The notes under the pieces were generated by a model. The model did no database searches and was not told the DNA's origin. It worked only from the letters and a program-made list of their open reading frames with translations. From contig JADZGB010000048.1 of assembly GCA_020854105.1 (NCBI GenBank), positions 62,001 to 126,000 on the forward strand: a stretch of 64,000 nt of DNA, written 5' to 3'. Made by a program: the position numbers and the translations under genes. This DNA is from Burkholderiales bacterium. Lineage in GTDB: Bacteria > Pseudomonadota > Gammaproteobacteria > Burkholderiales > SHXO01. Below are positions 52,585 to 61,382 of this stretch, one piece after another. Numbering within the stretch: position 1 is the first letter of the stretch; each line of letters begins with the position of its first letter.

Positions 52585-52611
52585 GGAAGGCGTCCCGCGC
52601 GGGCGCCTTCC
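52585..52611. terminator. Hairpin downstream of porin gene
   Basis: GGAAGGCG (52585-52592) and CGCCTTCC (52604-52611) form an 8-bp stem with a GC-rich loop about 40 bases after the porin stop. No T-run follows, so rho-independent termination is uncertain. Confidence 0.4.
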
Positions 52612-52650
52612 GCGCCATACGGGCAGGGTCTCGCACTGCGGCATTTGCTT

Positions 52651-52656
52651 TAGAAT
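52651..52656 (+). promoter_or_regulatory. -10 element before potABCD
   Basis: TAGAAT lies 22 bases before the potA ATG at 52679. Its presence argues against the more upstream ATG at 52655, which would overlap it. No clear -35 is seen. Confidence 0.35.
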
Positions 52657-52678
52657 GCGCGCTTTATCGGCTCCCGCG

Positions 52679-53773
52679 ATGGCTCTGCTAGAAATCCGCA
52701 ACGTCACACGGCGCTTTGGCGACTTCGTCGCAGTGGACGATGTCAGTCTCAGTATCGAGGCCGGTGAATTCTTCTGCCTGCTCGGCCCCTCGGGCTGCGG
52801 CAAGACCACGCTGCTGCGCATGGTGGCTGGCTTCGACGCCCCGGACGGGGGTGCTATCTTCCTCGACGGCCGCGATGTCACCGGCGTTCCACCCGAGGCG
52901 CGCAACGTCCACACCGTGTTCCAGAGCTACGCGCTGTTCCCGCACATGACTGTGGCGCAGAACATCGCCTTTCCCCTGAAGATGACCGGCGTCGCGGCTG
53001 GCGACATCGCGCAGCGCATCGAGGAGGCGCTCGACGACGTGTCGCTGTCCGGGATGGCACGGCGCTACCCGAACGAGCTGTCCGGCGGTCAGCGCCAGCG
53101 CGTCGCGGTAGCCCGTGCGCTGGTGAACCGGCCCAAGCTGCTGCTGCTCGACGAGCCGCTCGCGGCACTCGATGCCAAGCTCAAGGAGAAGATGCAGCTC
53201 GAACTCATCACGCTCCAGAAGGAAGTCGGCATCGCCTTCGTGTACGTCACCCACGACCAGCAGGAGGCGCTGGCGCTGGCCCACCGCATCGCGGTCATGA
53301 ACCGCGGACGCGTGGAGCAGCTCGACGAGCCCTCGAAGATCTACGGCTTTCCTGCGAACCGCTTCGTCGCCGACTTCATCGGCACCTGCAACATTCTGGA
53401 CGCCGAGGTGGTGCGTGAGGAAGGCGAGCGTGTGCTGCTGAACATCACCGGTCTCGGCGAAGTGGAAACAGTGCGCGGCGAGCACCTGCGCTCCGGTGCC
53501 AAGGGCGTGCTGGCGCTGCGGCCCGAGCAGGTCTGCATCAGCCACCAGCTCTCTCCGGGAGCGGAGGACAACCACTTCGCGGGCCGCGTGTTCGACTTCC
53601 TCTACCTCGGTGACGTCACGGTCTACGTGGTCGAACTCGCCAATGGGTCGCGCATCGAGGCCATGCTGCCCAATTCCGCGCCGGGCCGTGCCAAGTTCTT
53701 CGAGCCCGGCGATTCGGTGGAGATCTCCTGGCGCCGCGATGCGGGCCGTTTCCTGCCCGAGCAGAGCGCGTGA
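52679..53773 (+). CDS. potA: Spermidine/putrescine ABC importer, ATPase PotA
   Basis: A 364-residue ATPase with Walker A LLGPSGCGKTTLLRM, Q-loop VFQSYALFPHMTV, signature LSGGQRQRVAVARAL, Walker B LLLLDEPLAALD and H-loop YVTHDQQEALALAHR. A C-terminal TOBE domain follows (VLALRPEQVCI, VFDFLYLGDVTVYVVEL). VFQSYALFPHM and the TOBE half are PotA/PotG-like. It energises polyamine uptake. ATG 52679 (MALLEIRN) is chosen. It overlaps potB by GTGA. Confidence 0.93.
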   Translation: MALLEIRNVTRRFGDFVAVDDVSLSIEAGEFFCLLGPSGCGKTTLLRMVAGFDAPDGGAIFLDGRDVTGVPPEARNVHTVFQSYALFPHMTVAQNIAFPLKMTGVAAGDIAQRIEEALDDVSLSGMARRYPNELSGGQRQRVAVARALVNRPKLLLLDEPLAALDAKLKEKMQLELITLQKEVGIAFVYVTHDQQEALALAHRIAVMNRGRVEQLDEPSKIYGFPANRFVADFIGTCNILDAEVVREEGERVLLNITGLGEVETVRGEHLRSGAKGVLALRPEQVCISHQLSPGAEDNHFAGRVFDFLYLGDVTVYVVELANGSRIEAMLPNSAPGRAKFFEPGDSVEISWRRDAGRFLPEQSA

Positions 53774-54732
53774 GAGAGAAGACCCCGCCGGGGATCGTGC
53801 AGGAGGCCGCCTCCGTGCCGGTGAAGGCGCCGGCGCGCCTGCCCGCCAGCCCGGGCGGACGGCTCGCGCGCTGGCTGGTGAGCGGCCCGCCACTGCTCTA
53901 CCTCGCGGTGTTCTTCGCGATTCCGACGCTGATCATGGTGCTCGCGTCGTTCCGCTTCCCCGGAGATTTCGGCGGTCTGGCGCCGATCTTCTACGAGGAC
54001 GAAACCGGCCGCCACCTCGATCTCACGCTGGAGAACTACAGCCGCTTCTTCTCGGATTTCCTGTACACCGAACTGTTCATCAAGTCCTTCGCCTACGCGG
54101 CGCTCACCACGCTGGTGTGCCTGCTGATCGCCTATCCGCTGGCCATGCTCATCGCGCGCAGTCCGAAGAAGCAGCGCGACCTGCTGGTTCTGCTGGTGAT
54201 CCTGCCGTTCTGGAGCAACTTCCTGATCCGCGTCTACGCGTGGATGATCATCCTCGGGCCCAATTCCGTCTTCCTCGGGGCGTTCAACCGCGTCCTCGGC
54301 GTGTTCGGCCTCGAGCCGGTCACCTTGCTCTATACGCCGTTCGCGGTGGTGGTGGGGCTGGTCTACGTCCACCTGCCGTTCATGGTCCTGCCGCTGTACG
54401 CCAACCTCGAGAAGCACGATCCGGCGCTGCTGGACGCGGCCCAGGATCTGGGGGCCAATGCCTGGAACCGTTTCTGGCGTGTCACCTGGCCGCTGTCGCT
54501 GCCCGGAGTGTTCGCCGGCGCGGCGCTGGTGTTCATCCCCGCCTTCGGGATCTTCGCCATCCCCGACATCCTGGGAGGCACCAGCGGCATCATGATCGGC
54601 AACGTGATCAAGCAGCAGTTTCTCGACACGCGCGACTGGCCCTTCGGCAGCGTGCTGTCCATCGTACTGACGGTGACGGCCGTGGCGCTGGCCGGGCTGG
54701 CGGCCGCATTCGCCAGGAGGTCGCGTCTGTGA
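53770..54732 (+). CDS. potB: Polyamine ABC importer permease PotB/PotH
   Basis: A 320-residue permease with six helices and the EAA-type cytoplasmic loop DPALLDAAQDLGANAWNRFWRVTWPLSLPGV. VILPFWSNFLIRVYAWMIIL is typical of PotB/PotH. It forms the channel with PotC. The GTG start overlaps potA, and the stop overlaps potC, both by four bases. Confidence 0.93.
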   Translation: MREKTPPGIVQEAASVPVKAPARLPASPGGRLARWLVSGPPLLYLAVFFAIPTLIMVLASFRFPGDFGGLAPIFYEDETGRHLDLTLENYSRFFSDFLYTELFIKSFAYAALTTLVCLLIAYPLAMLIARSPKKQRDLLVLLVILPFWSNFLIRVYAWMIILGPNSVFLGAFNRVLGVFGLEPVTLLYTPFAVVVGLVYVHLPFMVLPLYANLEKHDPALLDAAQDLGANAWNRFWRVTWPLSLPGVFAGAALVFIPAFGIFAIPDILGGTSGIMIGNVIKQQFLDTRDWPFGSVLSIVLTVTAVALAGLAAAFARRSRL

Positions 54733-55508
54733 GGCGCTCGCCCTGGCTGTGGGCCGCCGCCATCGGCGCCTTCCTGTTCCTGTACCTGCCCCTGGTCATC
54801 GTGGTGGTGTACTCGTTCAACGACTCCGTGATGAACGCACAATGGGTGGGCTTCACCTTCGACTGGTACCGCAAGCTCTTCGCCAACGAGGAGATGCTCA
54901 TGGCGGCGCGCAATTCCCTCGTGATCGGGCTGGTCGTGAGTGCGGTCTCGACGCTGCTGGGCACGATGGCGGGCTACGCGATGCACCGCTACAAGCTGCG
55001 CGTCCTGCCGTTCCTGGTGCTGGCACCGATCGCCATTCCCGAGATCCTGATGGGCGTGAGCCTGCTCATCTTTTTCGTCGCGATCAACCTGACCCTGGGG
55101 CTGGTCTCGATCGCGCTCGCGCACATCGCCTTCTGCATCGGCTTCGTCGCGATCGTGGTGCGTGCCCGGCTGGCCGGCATGGACGAGAGCCTGGTGGAGG
55201 CGGCGCGCGATCTGGGCGCGACGCCGCTGCAGGCCTTCCGTCTGGTCACGCTGCCGCTCATCATGCCCGGCGTCATTGCAGGCGCGCTGATGGCCTTCAC
55301 CCTGTCAATCGACGATTTCGTGATCACCTACTTCACCGCCGGTGCCGGCGCCATGACGCTGCCTCTGGTGATCTACACCATGGTCAAGATCACCGTGACG
55401 CCGGAGGTGAACGCCGTGTCCACCATCCTGATGCTGGTCACGTTGGTGCTGATCGTGGTGGCCATGCGCCTGTCGCCAGGCGCCCTGCGCGCCGGGGAGG
55501 AGAAGTGA
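54729..55508 (+). CDS. potC: Polyamine ABC importer permease PotC/PotI
   Basis: A 259-residue permease with six helices; FLFLYLPLVIVVVYSFNDS opens the protein, and the EAA loop is ESLVEAARDLGATPLQAFRLVTLPLIMPG. The STTFSIDDFV-like segment FTLSIDDFVITYFTAG is a PotC/PotI hallmark. GTG 54729 overlaps potB. potD follows after 88 bases that contain a small hairpin and the ribosome site GAGGAG. Confidence 0.93.
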   Translation: MRRSPWLWAAAIGAFLFLYLPLVIVVVYSFNDSVMNAQWVGFTFDWYRKLFANEEMLMAARNSLVIGLVVSAVSTLLGTMAGYAMHRYKLRVLPFLVLAPIAIPEILMGVSLLIFFVAINLTLGLVSIALAHIAFCIGFVAIVVRARLAGMDESLVEAARDLGATPLQAFRLVTLPLIMPGVIAGALMAFTLSIDDFVITYFTAGAGAMTLPLVIYTMVKITVTPEVNAVSTILMLVTLVLIVVAMRLSPGALRAGEEK

Positions 55509-55596
55509 GGCCGCCGCCGGTGTACCACGCCGTATGCGCGAACCTGCCCCAGGGCTTCCGGGGCTCCATCTCTGTCTTTGAATCGAGGAGTGGTGA

Positions 55597-56661
55597 ATGA
55601 AGAGACTTCTGCTTGTCGCCGCGATGCTGGCGTTGCCCGCCGTGGTCCGGGCACAGGACAACGTGCTGCACATCTACAACTGGAACGACTACATCGCGCC
55701 GGAGACCGTCGCGCGCTTCGAGAAGCAGTGCAACTGCAAGGTCAAGCAGAGCTATTACTCGGACAACGAGGAACTGCTGGCCAAGCTGGCGGCGGGAGCC
55801 AAGGGCTACGATATCCTGGTGCCGACCTCCAACTACGTGCTGGGGATGGCCAAGGCCGGTTGGCTGCAGCCGCTCGACAAGAGCAGGCTGCCGAACCTCG
55901 GGAACATCCTGCCCGCGTACATGAACACGCCGTTCGATCCCGGCAACAAGTACTCGGTGCCCTACGCCTACACCATCACCATGCTCGGCTATAACGAGCG
56001 CAAGATCAAGGAGCTGGGCCTGACCATCGATTCGTGGTCGGCGATCTTCGAGCCAAGAATCCTGGAGAAGCTGAAAGGGCGCATCACCGTGCTCGACAGC
56101 CAGAGCGAATTGATGGCTGCCGCGCTGAAGTACCTGGGCTACTCGGTCAATGACCGCGATCCCAAACACTGGGAGCAGGCCAAGCAGGTGATCCTCGAGG
56201 CCAAGCCGTACTGGGCCGCGTTCAAGGCCTCCGGCTACATCGAACAGCTCGCCGCCGGCAACATCTGGCTGGTGCACGGCTACTCCAGCGACATCTATCT
56301 GGCCGATCAGGGCGCCCAGGAGGCGAAGCAGCCGTTCCGCATCAGACATGCACTGCCCAGGGAAGGGGCGGTGCTGGCGCTGGACGCGATGGTCATCCAC
56401 AAGAGCGCCCCGCGCCCCGACCTCGCCCATCAGTTCATCAACTTCATGCTCGACGGGAAGAACTCGGTCGATCTCACGAACATGATCGGATCGGGCAATC
56501 CCAACGGTGCAGCACTGGCGCACATCAAGCCCGAGATCAAGGCCATGTCGGCGATCTTCCCCGATGCCGAGACCGCGAAGAAGCTCGAGATGCTCAAGGA
56601 CATGACATCCCGGGAGCGGCGCACCATGAACCGCATCTGGACCGAGATCAAGGCGAGGTAG
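55597..56661 (+). CDS. potD: Polyamine ABC importer periplasmic binding protein PotD/PotF
   Basis: A 354-residue binding protein with signal peptide (MKRLLLVAAMLALPAVVRAQ). The mature start VLHIYNWNDYIAPETVARFE is the PotD/PotF signature; further markers are DILVPTSNYVLGMAKAGWL, PFDPGNKYSVPYAYTITMLGYN and VHGYSSDIYLA. It captures spermidine or putrescine in the periplasm. The four pot genes form one operon. Confidence 0.93.
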   Translation: MKRLLLVAAMLALPAVVRAQDNVLHIYNWNDYIAPETVARFEKQCNCKVKQSYYSDNEELLAKLAAGAKGYDILVPTSNYVLGMAKAGWLQPLDKSRLPNLGNILPAYMNTPFDPGNKYSVPYAYTITMLGYNERKIKELGLTIDSWSAIFEPRILEKLKGRITVLDSQSELMAAALKYLGYSVNDRDPKHWEQAKQVILEAKPYWAAFKASGYIEQLAAGNIWLVHGYSSDIYLADQGAQEAKQPFRIRHALPREGAVLALDAMVIHKSAPRPDLAHQFINFMLDGKNSVDLTNMIGSGNPNGAALAHIKPEIKAMSAIFPDAETAKKLEMLKDMTSRERRTMNRIWTEIKAR

Positions 56662-56733
56662 ATTCCGGCCGTGCAGGACAGCGGGGCCCGTCGTGCATGG
56701 ACGCCGCTGCTTTCGCAGCCCCTGGTGCGGTGC

Positions 56734-57687
56734 TCAGGTGAACGCGGCGCAGAAAGCGTTCAGGAAGCGCCCGAGTTCTTCATCGGGCAGCCGGTTGATG
56801 CCCGCCGCGGCGGATCGCCCGCCGCCGCCGCGGAACAGGCGGGCCAGGACCACGGCGCCCTGCGGGCGTGCCAGCGGGGCGCGAATGCTGACCGTGAGCA
56901 GTGCGCCCGTGCGCGTGAGCACCGCGTGCGCCCGTTCCGGTGCCGTGCGTGCCAGTTCATTGGCCAGGGTGCCCGACACGCGTCGGGCCCACGCCTCATC
57001 CGGCAGCACCAGCGCGAAGTGCGTGGCGCCATCGATCAGCGCCGGCTGTGCGCGCGCCCGGGCCATGTCGTCCCGGTAGCCCTCCCGGAGCCTTGCCAGG
57101 CAGGGTTCCGCGGCGATGAAGTCGAACGGATCCGCATACCCCTGCAGGCGCCGGTAGAGCTGCTCGGGGTGAACGTGCAATTCGTCCAAGCTCTCGCCGT
57201 ACGCGTTATAGTTCACGAGGCGGCCCAGTTCGGCCAGTGCCTCGATGCGATCCTGCGCCAGCCCCAGCCTGCGCGCTGTCGCGACAGCCGCATGCGGAAC
57301 GTTGTCGCCGAAAGCCGCGCTCACCGCCCACGCGCGGTGGGCACCGCCGATGTATCCATCCACGATGAGGCTAGTGCAGGTGTCGGGCGCGTGGTGGATG
57401 TGGACATCGAGAAGCGGGTCGCGCGGCACCTCGCCGGAGAAGTGGTGATCGAACCAGCTGCAGGAAGCCCCGGCGCGCAGCGCCGAACGGAGGGCGTCGA
57501 TGTTCTCGCTCAACGCGATGTCGAGCACCGTCAGCTGGTCTCCCGCCCTGGCATCGACGTGCCGCAGCAGCGCGATGTCGCGCTTCACACCGGTGACCAG
57601 GACCGCCCCGCACGGACGTGCCAGGCGCAGCTGATGCAGCGCGAACAGGCCGTCCGCGTCGCCATTGAAGATGTCGTAGGCCGTCAT
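56734..57687 (-). CDS. DHH/DHHA1 family phosphoesterase
   Basis: A 317-residue protein. FNGDADGLFALHQLRLA and SWFDHHFSGEVP carry the Asp and His-His metal ligands of the DHH domain, and VLARLFRGGGGRSAAAGINR is the DHHA1 substrate loop. The family includes RecJ-like nucleases, nanoRNases and cyclic-dinucleotide phosphodiesterases; this size suits a small oligonucleotide or nucleotide substrate. ATG 57687 (MTAYDIFNGD) is the conserved start. The VanZ-like gene diverges from it. Confidence 0.85.
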   Translation of the reverse strand: MTAYDIFNGDADGLFALHQLRLARPCGAVLVTGVKRDIALLRHVDARAGDQLTVLDIALSENIDALRSALRAGASCSWFDHHFSGEVPRDPLLDVHIHHAPDTCTSLIVDGYIGGAHRAWAVSAAFGDNVPHAAVATARRLGLAQDRIEALAELGRLVNYNAYGESLDELHVHPEQLYRRLQGYADPFDFIAAEPCLARLREGYRDDMARARAQPALIDGATHFALVLPDEAWARRVSGTLANELARTAPERAHAVLTRTGALLTVSIRAPLARPQGAVVLARLFRGGGGRSAAAGINRLPDEELGRFLNAFCAAFT

Positions 57688-57740
57688 CGTTGAAGACCCG
57701 TACGCTCGAATCCGGCGCAGGTGGCTTGCGCGAGGCGGAG

Positions 57741-58868
57741 ATGAAGCAGGCGGCCGGTGCGGTTGCTGGTCGCGCGCGCCGCACGCGCGCCATTCCGCGC
57801 TCGCGGCTGATGCGCTATCTAGCGATAGGCTACACACTCCTCATCGTGTATGCCAGCCTGTATCCGTTTACCGGCTGGCGCGGCGCCCCGGAGGTCTTCC
57901 TCGAATTCGTCGCCGCACCCTGGCCGCGCTACTACACGCTGTCCGATCTCTCGCTCAACGTACTGGCCTACGTGCCGTTCGGCTTCTTCGCGGTGCTGTC
58001 CGCACTCAGCAGGCTAGGGGCTACCGGCGCTGCCCTCGGCGCGGCCGTGCTGGGCGTACTGCTGAGCCTGTCGATGGAGTGCCTGCAGCAGCTCACCGCC
58101 ACGCGCGTGGCATCCAACCTGGATCTGCTGAGCAACGGCCTGGGCGCGCTCGCCGGCGCGCTGCTCGGTGCCACGCTCGGCGAGCGCTGGGTGCTGAGCG
58201 GGCGCCTGTACCAGGCGCGCCAGCGTATGTTCGTGCAGGACCGCATGACCGATCTGGGCTTCGTCTTGCTGCTGCTCTGGCTGTTCACGCAGTTGCATCC
58301 GCAACTGTGGCTGTTCGGCAATGGCGATGCGGGCTGGCTGCTGCCCGACGCAGTCGCGGGCAGCTTCGATCCGGCCCTGCACCGCTGGCTCGAGAGCAGT
58401 GTGGCCGCGATCAATCTCGCTGGCGTGTGTCTGCTGGTGCAGGCGATGGCCCGCCCGCGTGAATCGCTCGCCGGCCTGCTGCTCGCGCTCATGTGTGCCG
58501 CCCTCGGATTGAAGGTGGTTGCCGCCCAGACCCTGTTCCGTCAGGCCGACGCGGCCGTCTGGTTGACCCCGGCCGCCATGCTCGGCATACCGGCCGGCAT
58601 CTTGCTCTACCTGGCCCTGCGCCGTCTGCCGCGCGTGGCGGTCGCGCTGGCCGCGGCGTCGCTGGTGGGGCTGGGCGCGCTCCTGGTGAATCTCGCGCCG
58701 GAGAATCCGTATATTGCCGCCGCCTTCAGCACCTGGCGGCACGGTCATTTCCTCAGCTTCAACGGACTGACGCGCCTTCTGTCCACGCTCTGGCCGCTGG
58801 CCGCAATCCTTTACCTGTGCACGCTGGCGCTGCTGCCGAGTCCGGAGCCTGCACGCAAGTGCGGATGA
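57741..58868 (+). CDS. VanZ-like family membrane protein with C-terminal multi-helix extension
   Basis: A 375-residue membrane protein. The first 150 residues form a VanZ-like domain (LAIGYTLLIVYASLYPFTGWRG, LSLNVLAYVPFGFFAVL, LSLSMECLQQLTATRVASNLDLLSNGLGALAGALLG). Another 200 residues add about six helices with no motif I recognise. VanZ-like proteins in Gram-negatives have no settled function. ATG 57741 has GAGGCGGAG just upstream. It overlaps the next gene by ATGA. Confidence 0.8.
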   Translation: MKQAAGAVAGRARRTRAIPRSRLMRYLAIGYTLLIVYASLYPFTGWRGAPEVFLEFVAAPWPRYYTLSDLSLNVLAYVPFGFFAVLSALSRLGATGAALGAAVLGVLLSLSMECLQQLTATRVASNLDLLSNGLGALAGALLGATLGERWVLSGRLYQARQRMFVQDRMTDLGFVLLLLWLFTQLHPQLWLFGNGDAGWLLPDAVAGSFDPALHRWLESSVAAINLAGVCLLVQAMARPRESLAGLLLALMCAALGLKVVAAQTLFRQADAAVWLTPAAMLGIPAGILLYLALRRLPRVAVALAAASLVGLGALLVNLAPENPYIAAAFSTWRHGHFLSFNGLTRLLSTLWPLAAILYLCTLALLPSPEPARKCG

Positions 58869-59335
58869 GCCCGGCAGCGTCCCACCGTGCGCACGGCAAG
58901 TCGACGCGAACTGCCGTCATTTGTCTTTGTTTTGCCTTCTCCGGCACGGTGACCGCGTCGGCACGCGCCGAACTGCCCTCCTTCGAGGAGTTCTTCGCCG
59001 GCGTGAGCGAATGCGGGCTGGACATGACGCGATTCGGCGCACTGCTCGACTCCTACGGGGAGGGCGCTGTCATCGCGCTGCCCGGTGCCGGGGCCAGGCG
59101 CGGCTTCCTGATCGATTCCTTCTACGTGGTGCCGCGGCGCGGCCAGATGCCCGCGCAGTACGGCCTGCTCATCAACGCACCGCTCGAGGCCGCGCGCCAG
59201 GCGTTCCCCGAATACGTCGAGCGCGCCACCGTCAACGGTCATCTGCGGCAGTTGACCCGCATGTCCGCGTTCAGCCGCAGCTCGCCAGTCGCCCGCAAGA
59301 CCTTGCTGGTGTGCACCGAGGGCATCGCCATCTAG
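58865..59335 (+). CDS. Secreted protein of unknown function
   Basis: A 156-residue protein I do not recognise. It has an N-terminal hydrophobic stretch (TAVICLCFAFSGTVTASARA) that looks like a signal peptide, then ELPSFEEFFAGVSECGLDMT and YVVPRRGQMPAQYGLLINA. Two cysteines in the mature part (ECGL, VCTEG) could form a disulfide. Overlap with the VanZ-like gene suggests a joint role. The response-regulator gene starts 171 bases later. Confidence 0.7.
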   Translation: MSPAASHRAHGKSTRTAVICLCFAFSGTVTASARAELPSFEEFFAGVSECGLDMTRFGALLDSYGEGAVIALPGAGARRGFLIDSFYVVPRRGQMPAQYGLLINAPLEAARQAFPEYVERATVNGHLRQLTRMSAFSRSSPVARKTLLVCTEGIAI

Positions 59336-59506
59336 GCTTCGCGTCGGACACCGGGATGCGGCCGGCGCGCGGGCCCGGGTCTCGCATGCAAACGCCACCA
59401 GGCAGGCGACGAACGGTGAATCCCAATGGCACATCTCTTGCAAAAGTCGCCTCCGCGTGATCGCCGCGACAATATCCGAGCAGCGCGATCGTTCGAGAGA
59501 CCGAAG

Positions 59507-59887
59507 ATGGAAGCAAGTCGGGCCGTGCTGGTCGCAGAGGACAACGAGGACATCCGGGAACTGGTTGTCCACCAACTGCGCAGGATGGGTGTGAATGTAC
59601 TGCAGGCGAACAACGGGCGTGTGGCGGTGGAACTGGCGCTCAGCGAACAGCCTGCGCTGATACTGATGGACATGGACATGCCGGTGATGACCGGATTCGA
59701 CGCGGTGAAGCAGTTGCGCAGCATCGGCTACGTCAAGCCGATCTACGCGCTGACCGGCCACCGGGACGGGCCGGAGGCCGACCGCGCGCTGGCCAGCGGC
59801 TGCGATGCGCTGCTGTCGAAGCCCATTCACAGTGATGTCCTGTGGAACCGCGTCAACGACGTGCTGTCCCGTGGAGCGACTGCGTGA
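59507..59887 (+). CDS. CheY-like single-domain response regulator
   Basis: A 126-residue receiver domain without output. The acidic pair is AEDNEDIRELV, the phospho-Asp is in ALILMDMDMPVMTGFDAV, the Thr switch in YALTGHRD and the Lys in LLSKPIHSDVL. Such proteins act as intermediates in phosphorelays or bind a target. ATG 59507 is chosen. It overlaps the HPt gene by GTGA. Confidence 0.87.
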   Translation: MEASRAVLVAEDNEDIRELVVHQLRRMGVNVLQANNGRVAVELALSEQPALILMDMDMPVMTGFDAVKQLRSIGYVKPIYALTGHRDGPEADRALASGCDALLSKPIHSDVLWNRVNDVLSRGATA

Positions 59888-60225
59888 CGAGCGGAACAGG
59901 ACAGCGCCAGCCCGGCCGGGACAGCCTGCAGCCCCGGGTGGTATGGCTGCACAAGGACCTGGAGCAACTGGTGATCAGGTTCCTTCGCCGAAAGGAAGGG
60001 GACGTGCAGCGCATGCGCGCCGCGTTGCTCGATGAGGATTTCGATTCGATCGAGCGCGCGGGACACGACCTGAAGGGCGCGGGCGAAGGTTTCGGTTTTC
60101 CGGAACTGTCGGTCCTGGGCGCGAAGCTGGAGCTGGCCGCGCGCAGCCGCGACAAGAAGCTCCTCGAGGCGCACTTCGCGACGATGGAGCGATACCTGAA
60201 GCGCATACAGGTCCGATTCAACTAG
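59884..60225 (+). CDS. Histidine phosphotransfer (HPt) domain protein
   Basis: A 113-residue HPt protein. The phospho-His motif is IERAGHDLKGAGEGFGFPEL, in a four-helix layout (FLRRKEGDVQRMRAALLDE ahead, LAARSRDKKLLEAHFATMER behind). It would shuttle phosphate between a hybrid kinase and the regulators on either side. The start is GTG 59884, coupled to the CheY-like gene. Confidence 0.85.
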   Translation: MTSGTGQRQPGRDSLQPRVVWLHKDLEQLVIRFLRRKEGDVQRMRAALLDEDFDSIERAGHDLKGAGEGFGFPELSVLGAKLELAARSRDKKLLEAHFATMERYLKRIQVRFN

Positions 60226-60262
60226 CCGGTCCAACTCAATACATCCGATGCGGTCGAAGACA

Positions 60263-60997
60263 ATGAGAATTGCAATCCTCGAAGACGACACTTCCCAGAG
60301 CGAACTGCTGAGCCACTGGCTGCAGTTGGCCGGGCACCACCCGCACGCCTTCGAGCAGGGAGCGAACCTCCTGCGGGCGCTGCAGAACGAGAGCTTCGAC
60401 GCACTGATCCTGGATTGGAACGTGCCCGATCTCAACGGCGTGGACGTCCTGCGCCGCGTGCGCCAGCAGCTGCACTCTTCCGTGCCGGTCCTGTTCGTGA
60501 CCGGGCGCAACCGCGAGGACGACATCGTGCTGGCCCTGCGCGAGGGCGCAGACGACTACATGATCAAGCCGGTGCGCCGCCTCGAGCTGCTCGCGCGGCT
60601 GGAAGCGCTGGCACGCCGCGCCCGCCACGTGCAGGACCAGGCCGAGGTGCTGGAGATCGATGCCTTCCGCGTGGATTGCCAGACGCGCACGGTCCTGCGC
60701 CACGGCAAGCAGGTCGATCTCACCGCCAAGGACTTCGACCTGTCGGTGCTGTTCCTGCGCAACATCGGCAGACTGCTCTCGCGCGGTCACATCCGCGAGA
60801 CGGTGTGGGGCTCGAATGCGGTGGTCACCTCGCGCACGCTCGATACGCACGTGAGCCGCATCCGCAACAAGCTCGGCCTCACGCCCGAACACGGCTGGCG
60901 CCTTGCCGCCGTCTACCGCTACGGCTACCGCCTCGAACACCTGGATCAAGCCGCCATGCAGCGCCTGACCGCCGACGACAAGGCCGCCGCGGTCTGA
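60263..60997 (+). CDS. OmpR-type DNA-binding response regulator
   Basis: A 244-residue regulator: receiver with AILEDDTSQSELLSHWLQ, phospho-Asp in ALILDWNVPDLNGVDVL, FVTGRNREDD and Lys in DYMIKPVRRLEL; winged-helix domain with VDLTAKDFDLSVLFLRNIGR, RGHIRETVWGSN and LDTHVSRIRNKLGL. It binds DNA once phosphorylated, probably by the HPt protein 37 bases upstream. ATG 60263 (MRIAILEDD) and ATG 60248 are both possible. No kinase gene is adjacent. Confidence 0.87.
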   Translation: MRIAILEDDTSQSELLSHWLQLAGHHPHAFEQGANLLRALQNESFDALILDWNVPDLNGVDVLRRVRQQLHSSVPVLFVTGRNREDDIVLALREGADDYMIKPVRRLELLARLEALARRARHVQDQAEVLEIDAFRVDCQTRTVLRHGKQVDLTAKDFDLSVLFLRNIGRLLSRGHIRETVWGSNAVVTSRTLDTHVSRIRNKLGLTPEHGWRLAAVYRYGYRLEHLDQAAMQRLTADDKAAAV

Positions 60998-61040
60998 TCG
61001 TCCTCATCCGGCGCACCCCGTCTGCCAGCAGGGTGCCCGG

Positions 61041-61046
61041 TATAAT
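61041..61046 (+). promoter_or_regulatory. -10 element of the ferredoxin gene
   Basis: A perfect TATAAT 28 bases before the ATG at 61074. The -35 is not evident. Confidence 0.4.
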
Positions 61047-61073
61047 CAGGCGGATCGCATCCGGGCGCCGCCG

Positions 61074-61382
61074 ATGAGCTACTTCAATCACCACGTCTTC
61101 TTCTGCTGCAACCAGCGCGACGACGGCCGCGCCTGCTGCAACAATCACGGCGCGCAGCAGTTGCGCGACTACGCCAAGCAGCGCGTGAAGGAACTCGGCC
61201 TGTCTGGTCCTGGCAAGGCGCGCATCAACCAGGCGGGCTGCCTGGACCGCTGCGAGGAGGGTCCGGTCGTGGTCGTGTATCCCGAAGCGGTCTGGTACAC
61301 GTACGTGGATCGCGAGGACATCGACGAGATCATCGAGGAACACCTTCGTCACGGGCGCGTGGTCGAGCGCCTGCGCATTTGA
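61074..61382 (+). CDS. Thioredoxin-like [2Fe-2S] ferredoxin domain protein
   Basis: A 102-residue protein with cysteines placed as in thioredoxin-like 2Fe-2S ferredoxins: HHVFFCCNQRDDGRACCNNHG and INQAGCLDRCEEGPVVVVYP. The C-terminus (WYTYVDREDIDEIIEEHL) is typical. It transfers electrons, partner unknown. A TATAAT lies upstream. The hydrolase gene overlaps by four bases with a TTG start. Confidence 0.88.
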   Translation: MSYFNHHVFFCCNQRDDGRACCNNHGAQQLRDYAKQRVKELGLSGPGKARINQAGCLDRCEEGPVVVVYPEAVWYTYVDREDIDEIIEEHLRHGRVVERLRI

